A stretch of 64,000 nt of DNA from Paracoccaceae bacterium (GTDB taxonomy: Bacteria > Pseudomonadota > Alphaproteobacteria > Rhodobacterales > Rhodobacteraceae): positions 33,370-97,369 of the forward strand of contig SBGD01000076.1 in NCBI GenBank assembly GCA_006226775.1, written 5' to 3'. The position numbers were made by a program, and so were the translations under genes. This document shows positions 59,786-64,000 of this stretch, piece by piece. The notes under the pieces were generated by a model. The model was given only the letters and a program-made list of their open reading frames with translations, did not search any database and was not told the origin of the DNA. Positions within the stretch are counted from its first letter, which is position 1. Every line of letters begins with the position of its first letter.

Positions 59786-60544
59786 TTACGACGAGACCCG
59801 CGCAAAGCGCCGCGTCTGCCAGGTCGGCCAGCCGAGGATCTGGCTGACCGTCACGAAGCGCAGCCCGCGCCGGGACAGCCCGTCGAGCACCCGCGGCATG
59901 GCCTCGATGGTGCCGCGGTGGATGTCGTGGCTGAGGATGATGGCGCCCTTGTGCGACCCGGTGAGGATGCGCTGCGCCACCACCGCCGACCCCGGCCGCC
60001 GCCAATCCGCCGGATCGACCGACCACAAGACCGTGGGCAGGTTGCGCCGCCCGTTGAGCCAGCCGCGCTGGCGCCGGGTGAAGGCGCCGTAGGGCGGGCG
60101 AAAGGTCACCGGAGGCCGCCCGGTCGCGTTCCAGATCGCCATCGTGGTGGCGTCGATCTCTCTCAACACGCCCGCGTCGGAGATCCTGGACAGATCGGGA
60201 TGCGACCAGGAGTGATTGCCGATCTCATGGCCTTCCTCGGCAATGCGCCGGGCGATCTCTGGCCAGGTTTTCACCCTGTTGCCAATGACATAGAAGGTGG
60301 CCTTGAGCCGACGCTCGCGCAGCATGTCCAGCAGCCAGGGCGTGTTGCGCGGATGCGGCCCGTCGTCGAAGGTCAGCGCCACCACCGGCGAGGAGGTCCG
60401 CACCGCGGTGATCGTGGCAGCATCGCGCCGGGCGATATCGCTTGGCAGCTTGATGATCGGCCCGGCCGCGGCAAAGGAGGGCAGCATCCCGCCCGCGGCA
60501 AATCCGGCCCCTGCAATCAGGGCCTGGCGACGTGTGACTGACAA
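59786..60544 (-). CDS. polysaccharide deacetylase family protein (NodB homology domain)
   Basis: 252 residues. The twin-arginine-like export signal 'SVTRRQALIAGAGFAAGGML' precedes a NodB domain: 'VVALTFDDGPHPRNTPWLLD' (catalytic Asp pair), 'HEIGNHSWSHPDLSRIS' (zinc histidines), 'FRPPYGAF' and 'GAIILSHDIH'. It should remove acetyl groups from an envelope or extracellular polysaccharide. The start is set at a TTG (60544) behind a strong GGAGGG box; an ATG at 60568 is possible. Confidence 0.88.
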   Translation of the reverse strand: MSVTRRQALIAGAGFAAGGMLPSFAAAGPIIKLPSDIARRDAATITAVRTSSPVVALTFDDGPHPRNTPWLLDMLRERRLKATFYVIGNRVKTWPEIARRIAEEGHEIGNHSWSHPDLSRISDAGVLREIDATTMAIWNATGRPPVTFRPPYGAFTRRQRGWLNGRRNLPTVLWSVDPADWRRPGSAVVAQRILTGSHKGAIILSHDIHRGTIEAMPRVLDGLSRRGLRFVTVSQILGWPTWQTRRFARVSS

Positions 60545-60783
60545 ATTTTCCCTCCCCAGGGGGCGCATGGCAGTGCGCGGCGTTCCGGTCGGCTCCGAGA
60601 AAACCCCGGCAAGCCCCGGAATTCAAAGCGAAACCCGCGGGCGGCGTCCGACCCTATGGCGACCCATGCGACCCACCACAGCATCTTGTGGTTTTGCGCC
60701 GCGCCCTGTGACCGAAAAGCTGCAACTTTCGCACCGAAGCGGCTTGACGGGGGCCGCGCCTTGGCCTACTCAGCGGCTCACGC

Positions 60784-60860
60784 GCGGTTGTAGCTCAGTT
60801 GGTTAGAGTACCGGCCTGTCACGCCGGGGGTCGCGGGTTCGAGTCCCGTCAACCGCGCCA
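60784..60860 (+). tRNA. tRNA-Asp (GTC)
   Basis: 77 nt with encoded CCA. The acceptor stem is GCGGTTG/CAACCGC and the anticodon loop CTGTCAC gives GTC, reading Asp codons. The T-arm TTCGAGTCC is intact. Confidence 0.96.
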
Positions 60861-61046
60861 CTTTCCCCCTTGATCCGAGACCGGACCGCCCCCCGATGGT
60901 GCGCGGTTGCCTGTCCGTTGACGCGCCTCGACCCTCCCGGCCATCCGCCGATCTCCACCAAAACGGGACTGCGCAACAAAACCCGCCCGGGCGATGGTTT
61001 TTCCTGTTGACGCCCTCCGTGCCATCGCCTAATCAGCCCCTCACGC

Positions 61047-61123
61047 GCGGTTGTAGCTCAGATGGTTAGAGTACCGGCCTGTCACGCCGGGGGTCGCGGG
61101 TTCGAGCCCCGTCAACCGCGCCA
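61047..61123 (+). tRNA. tRNA-Asp (GTC), second copy
   Basis: 77 nt, differing from the first copy at only two positions: AGATGG for AGTTGG in the D-loop and GAGCCCC for GAGTCCC in the T-arm. The upstream 12 bases (CTCACGCGCGG context) are also shared, pointing to duplication of the gene with part of its leader. Confidence 0.96.
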
Positions 61124-61172
61124 CTTCCCCCCAAAGCACCACCGTGACAGCCGCCCCCGCCGGGGGCGCGCG

Positions 61173-61928
61173 TCAATAGGTATAGCCCATCGCCGCTTCG
61201 ACGCTCAGATCCAGCCGCCTGCGCATCCAGGCGCGGTCGGCGTCGGGCATCTCCTCGGGGGTCTCAGGGCGCGTGGCCACCGCCGGTTTGAACCGCGCGC
61301 CCAGCCGCTTGGTCACCGGCGTCATCGGCTCTTGCGGCGCGGGCAGCGACAACCCGGCGCTCAGATCGGCGAGGAAGGCCTCGGGTGCTGTCTGCACCGC
61401 CTCCATCCGCACGAAGACGCAGGAGGTATGGCGGATCGCATAGCTCAAGAGCGCCGCCATCTTGACCGCGCGCAGCTCGAACAGATCGGCAAACATCGCG
61501 CCGGTCACCGGATGCCGGTCGGCCTGCAACGGCTGGCCGCGGTAGTCCGGACCATCGGCCCAGGGGAAATAGCGCGGCCGGTCGACGCGGGTGTCCCAGG
61601 GCGCGCGGATGAACTCGGAAAACCCCAGTGCCTGCATGGGCGGGCGGCAGTGCCAGGGCTTGGCATGCATCGACAGCGCCCAACGGTCGGCGGCGCGAAA
61701 GGCGCAGACGACGGTGAGGTCGGCCGGGATCGCCAGCATCATCGGCAACCCGTGTTTCCAGCCCAGAACCTCGGAATTGCCCAGCCCGGTATTGGCATCG
61801 ACCAGCCGCTTGACGAAATTGGTGCCCGACGACCGCTCGCCCATGACCTGGAACCTGCGCGGCGCCGGGCCGGCGTGGCGGATCGCCCAGCCGGTCTGGC
61901 CCAGGTCGGTGAGGATTGTGTCGCGCAT
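61173..61928 (-). CDS. sulfotransferase-like (PAPS-binding fold) protein
   Basis: 251 residues from ATG 61928. 'RRFQVMGERSSGTNFVKRLV' resembles the 5'-phosphosulfate loop of sulfotransferases, where a Ser/Thr-rich loop replaces the classic P-loop. 'KMAALLSYAIRHTSCVFVRM' is a likely later core strand. No 3'-phosphate motif could be confirmed by eye. It is divergent from a glycosyltransferase, 73 bp apart, so it may modify a surface glycan. Confidence 0.62.
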   Translation of the reverse strand: MRDTILTDLGQTGWAIRHAGPAPRRFQVMGERSSGTNFVKRLVDANTGLGNSEVLGWKHGLPMMLAIPADLTVVCAFRAADRWALSMHAKPWHCRPPMQALGFSEFIRAPWDTRVDRPRYFPWADGPDYRGQPLQADRHPVTGAMFADLFELRAVKMAALLSYAIRHTSCVFVRMEAVQTAPEAFLADLSAGLSLPAPQEPMTPVTKRLGARFKPAVATRPETPEEMPDADRAWMRRRLDLSVEAAMGYTY

Positions 61929-62001
61929 CGCGGGTTTACCGGGTATTGTTTGGCAAAGTGGTACAGGGGCACAGACCCCCGGGCAAGAGCAGGATCGAGA
62001 C

Positions 62002-62874
62002 ATGCAGACAACCGCCGCGGCGCTGACAATGGTGCGCGATGACGCGTTTTTCCTCAAGGCCTGGCTCAGGCATTATGGCGGCGCGCTGGGGCTTGAGAAT
62101 TGCTACGTGGTCAACCACGGGCGGGGGGCGGAGGTGGCCGCTCTGGCGGCGGGGGCCAACGTGATCGGCATTCCCGGCGACCCGCATGCCAATTTCGACA
62201 TGAAGCGCTGGCGGATGCTCAACAACCTCGTGCAGGGGCTGCGCTGTTACTACGACCATGTGATCGTCGGCGACGTCGACGAGCTTGTGGTGGTCGACCC
62301 CGAGGCCGGCGCGACCCTGCTGGAGTTCCTGCGCGACCAGCCGACCCGGCGGGTGCTGACGCCGGTGGGCCTCGAGGTGCTGCACCGGGTGGAGGAAGAG
62401 CCCGAGGCGATCGAGGACGCCGTGCTCGGCCCGCGCCGGCACGTGCGGGTGGCGCCGCATTATTCGAAACCTTGCGTGATTTCCAAGGGGGTGAAGATCG
62501 CGCGGGGGGGGCATTTTACGCAGGCGGACAAGCTGGTGACGCCGGAGGGGCTGTTGCTGTTTCACCTGAAGTTCTGTGACTTCGGGGCGTATGTCGATGT
62601 GATGAACCGGCGCAACGCGGTGACGGAGGCGGTGGGCGGGGATGTGAAAACCGCGTCGATCGGGCGGCACTGGTTTGCCGAGGCGCGGGGGGAGGACCGG
62701 GCGGTGTTTGAGGCCTTCGGTCGCCGTGAGGTGGTGCCGTTTGACCTGACCGGGGTGCGGCGGGGGATGCACCGAAGCTGGAAGGCGCGGGGGGAGACCG
62801 GATTCTGGCAGTTCGACCGGGGGGAGGACGACCGGATCATGGTGCTGCCGGAGCGGTTTTCCGGACTCCTGTGA
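62002..62874 (+). CDS. glycosyltransferase family 2-like protein
   Basis: 290 residues. 'AALTMVRDDAFFLKAWLRHY' is the start of Glyco_tranf_2_4-type proteins, and 'YYDHVIVGDVDELVVVDPEA' carries the DxD-like metal motif. The C-terminal half has 'HYSKPCVISKGVKIARGGHF' and 'LLFHLKFCDFGAYVDVMNRR'. No signal peptide or membrane segment. It probably adds a sugar to a cell-surface polymer. From about 62500 on the DNA shifts to G-runs and GGG/CGG-heavy codons, unlike its first half. Confidence 0.82.
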   Translation: MQTTAAALTMVRDDAFFLKAWLRHYGGALGLENCYVVNHGRGAEVAALAAGANVIGIPGDPHANFDMKRWRMLNNLVQGLRCYYDHVIVGDVDELVVVDPEAGATLLEFLRDQPTRRVLTPVGLEVLHRVEEEPEAIEDAVLGPRRHVRVAPHYSKPCVISKGVKIARGGHFTQADKLVTPEGLLLFHLKFCDFGAYVDVMNRRNAVTEAVGGDVKTASIGRHWFAEARGEDRAVFEAFGRREVVPFDLTGVRRGMHRSWKARGETGFWQFDRGEDDRIMVLPERFSGLL

Positions 62875-62878
62875 TCGG

Positions 62879-62908
62879 CCAAAATGTTTCGCGCGCGAAA
62901 CATTTTGG
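62879..62908. terminator. perfect 30-bp palindrome after the glycosyltransferase gene
   Basis: Fifteen bases, CCAAAATGTTTCGCG, are followed directly by their exact reverse complement. TTTGTT follows on the plus strand. It starts 4 bp after the stop codon. It can form a long hairpin and may terminate transcription, or it may be a protein-binding site. Confidence 0.6.
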
Positions 62909-63094
62909 TTTGTTAACAGGGGGTTAATGGAGGTTATCTGCGTCGATACAGTTTGACTAATTTAGCGATTAGGTCACAGCGCTGAAGGGTAGTTTTGTGC
63001 AATCATATGGAGTTTGGGTTTTCTCGGTAAAATTGGATTGACATCCATCCATGAGTGGTGGTGCATGAACTTTAAGTAGTTTTACGGTGAGCAA

Positions 63095-63919
63095 ATGACG
63101 ACAATAGGTCTGTATGTCTACCAGATCACGATGCATGACTCTGGAACACATAAACAAGTGGATATGGGTGCCAACGGCGTCGGTAAAACGTTCAGTGACT
63201 GCCTGCCACATTTCCTAAAATCGGCTTCTTCTCTTACTCAGAATCAGGCGACTAGTAGAAGTTGGGCAATCGAGCAGAAGCGCACTTCCGCAAACATTTT
63301 TGATGGAATCATCAAGTACGGAACATATGGTCACACTTCGGAGATAATAGACCCGAATGCCGGGCAGTCGCTCTTTAATAGAGCGGATCACCACGTCGAG
63401 CAAATTCCGCTGTACTATCAATATTTCGTTGATCCTGGAAAAGCGTACGCGATGTGCGCATTTCAATCATTCAAGACCTGGTCCTGCGTTTCGGTTGTGA
63501 ACGCAGACCTCAATTCAGCGTTCCGAAATTTTTCTGGCGATTCGATGTACCTGAAATTCCACAAAGTGATGCCAAGCGAAATAGCATCCTACGGAAATTC
63601 AGAGGTCAAGCGGCTTACATTGGTAAAGCATCGAGTCAAACGTGATAAGTTTGACGTGTTGAATGGGATAAATGTCGATGAAGTGAACGTAGAGATGGAT
63701 TTTTCCGTGAGGAGGCGCGGGAAACTTGGGAAGTTGAAGGATATTGCCGATCAATTGGACAAGAACTCGGCAAACAATGTCATCAAACAGTCCGGGCTAG
63801 ATTTCGAGCGAGTAACAGCAACAGTAAGGGTCGGAACCACCTACAAAAAAGTAGGCGTTCTTGGCCCTGCCGTTAACGCCGGAGTAATCGACGTTAGTGA
63901 TGATGTAGCAGGGTGCTGA
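63095..63919 (+). CDS. unrecognised protein in AT-rich DNA
   Basis: 274 residues, not a family I recognise. It is clearly coding: ATG 63095 follows a GGTGAG box and the frame runs unbroken. The base composition (under 50% GC by eye) and codon use differ sharply from everything to the left. No signal peptide or membrane helix is seen. Notable segments are 'MGANGVGKTFSDCLPHFLKS', 'FFVDPGK'-like 'QYFVDPGKAYAMCAFQSFKT', and a charged C-terminal half ('FSVRRRGKLGKLKDIADQLD'). The 'GANGVGK' is not a proper Walker A in context. The gene looks horizontally acquired and could belong to a defence or mobile island continuing to the right. Confidence 0.8.
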   Translation: MTTIGLYVYQITMHDSGTHKQVDMGANGVGKTFSDCLPHFLKSASSLTQNQATSRSWAIEQKRTSANIFDGIIKYGTYGHTSEIIDPNAGQSLFNRADHHVEQIPLYYQYFVDPGKAYAMCAFQSFKTWSCVSVVNADLNSAFRNFSGDSMYLKFHKVMPSEIASYGNSEVKRLTLVKHRVKRDKFDVLNGINVDEVNVEMDFSVRRRGKLGKLKDIADQLDKNSANNVIKQSGLDFERVTATVRVGTTYKKVGVLGPAVNAGVIDVSDDVAGC

Positions 63920-64000
63920 AATAGTCCCGCCTCGACAAGGATTTGAGAACGTGATTCACCCTCGGCACGGAAACGGCGGGGGTGAGGATGCGCGGTGTGG

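Noticed and set aside
60784..61123. The repeated tRNA-Asp sequence as an att site pair of an integrated element
   Set aside because: Both copies are complete, functional-looking genes only 186 bp apart with no integrase between or next to them.
63145..63195. GANGVGKT-like segment in the unknown protein as a Walker A motif
   Set aside because: The surrounding sequence lacks the preceding beta strand and there is no Walker B, so a P-loop ATPase call is not justified.

Overview
The window is a GC-rich bacterial chromosome segment. Protein content and gene order point to an alphaproteobacterium of the Rhodobacteraceae (Roseobacter/Rhodobacter type). The supporting signs are the lptF-lptG-lptD order, a DksA that keeps one cysteine, an alphaproteobacterial SOS box (GTTC-N7-GTTC) before uvrA, a Hint-domain secreted protein and a DUF2927 lipoprotein. 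Nearly all of it looks like core chromosome. The only clearly foreign-looking DNA is the AT-rich right end, after about 62.9 kb.

Layout. 0-5.2 kb: LPS export genes lptF-lptG-lptD on the minus strand, divergent from pepA, a VOC protein and holC. 5.4-15.9 kb: a nine-gene minus-strand operon for an unidentified carbohydrate. It holds a CUT1-type ABC importer, two TIM-barrel sugar isomerase-like proteins, a Gfo/Idh/MocA oxidoreductase, an aldo/keto reductase and a TolB-like propeller. A divergent LacI regulator and two operator-like palindromes sit at its head. 16.3-29.9 kb: a membrane-anchored NYN-type protein, then a complete, tightly overlapped glycogen operon glgP-glgB-glgC-glgA-glgX-malQ-pgm. 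30-42 kb: a cytochrome P450, a DctB/DctD-like two-component pair whose regulator has a degenerate AAA+ domain, an M48 protease, a DedA protein, a Hint protein, a CoxE-like VWA protein and its MoxR partner, a DUF2927 lipoprotein, and a GNAT. 42-50 kb: dksA, an FAD monooxygenase, a secreted VWA protein with six tandem repeats, uvrA, and a small DUF2892 membrane protein with a SqrR-like operator. 50-58.4 kb: valine-degradation genes (acyl-CoA dehydrogenase, hydroxyisobutyryl-CoA hydrolase, mmsB, and separately mmsA with a divergent LysR), with a DUF2161 protein and a YbdK-type ligase between them. 58.5-61.1 kb: CBS protein, coaD, polysaccharide deacetylase, two tRNA-Asp genes. 61.2-64 kb: a sulfotransferase-like protein, a glycosyltransferase, a perfect 30-bp palindrome, and an unrecognised AT-rich gene.

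The most unusual layer is non-coding. (a) A bipartite palindromic element occurs three times directly downstream of genes. (b) A dispersed element of about 200 bp occurs three times between genes. (c) At two places the 3' end of a gene has been tandemly duplicated together with a neighbouring palindrome: a 110-bp unit twice at 5235-5454, and a unit of about 93 bp three times at the end of coaD. No CRISPR array, complete transposase, prophage or rRNA operon is visible.
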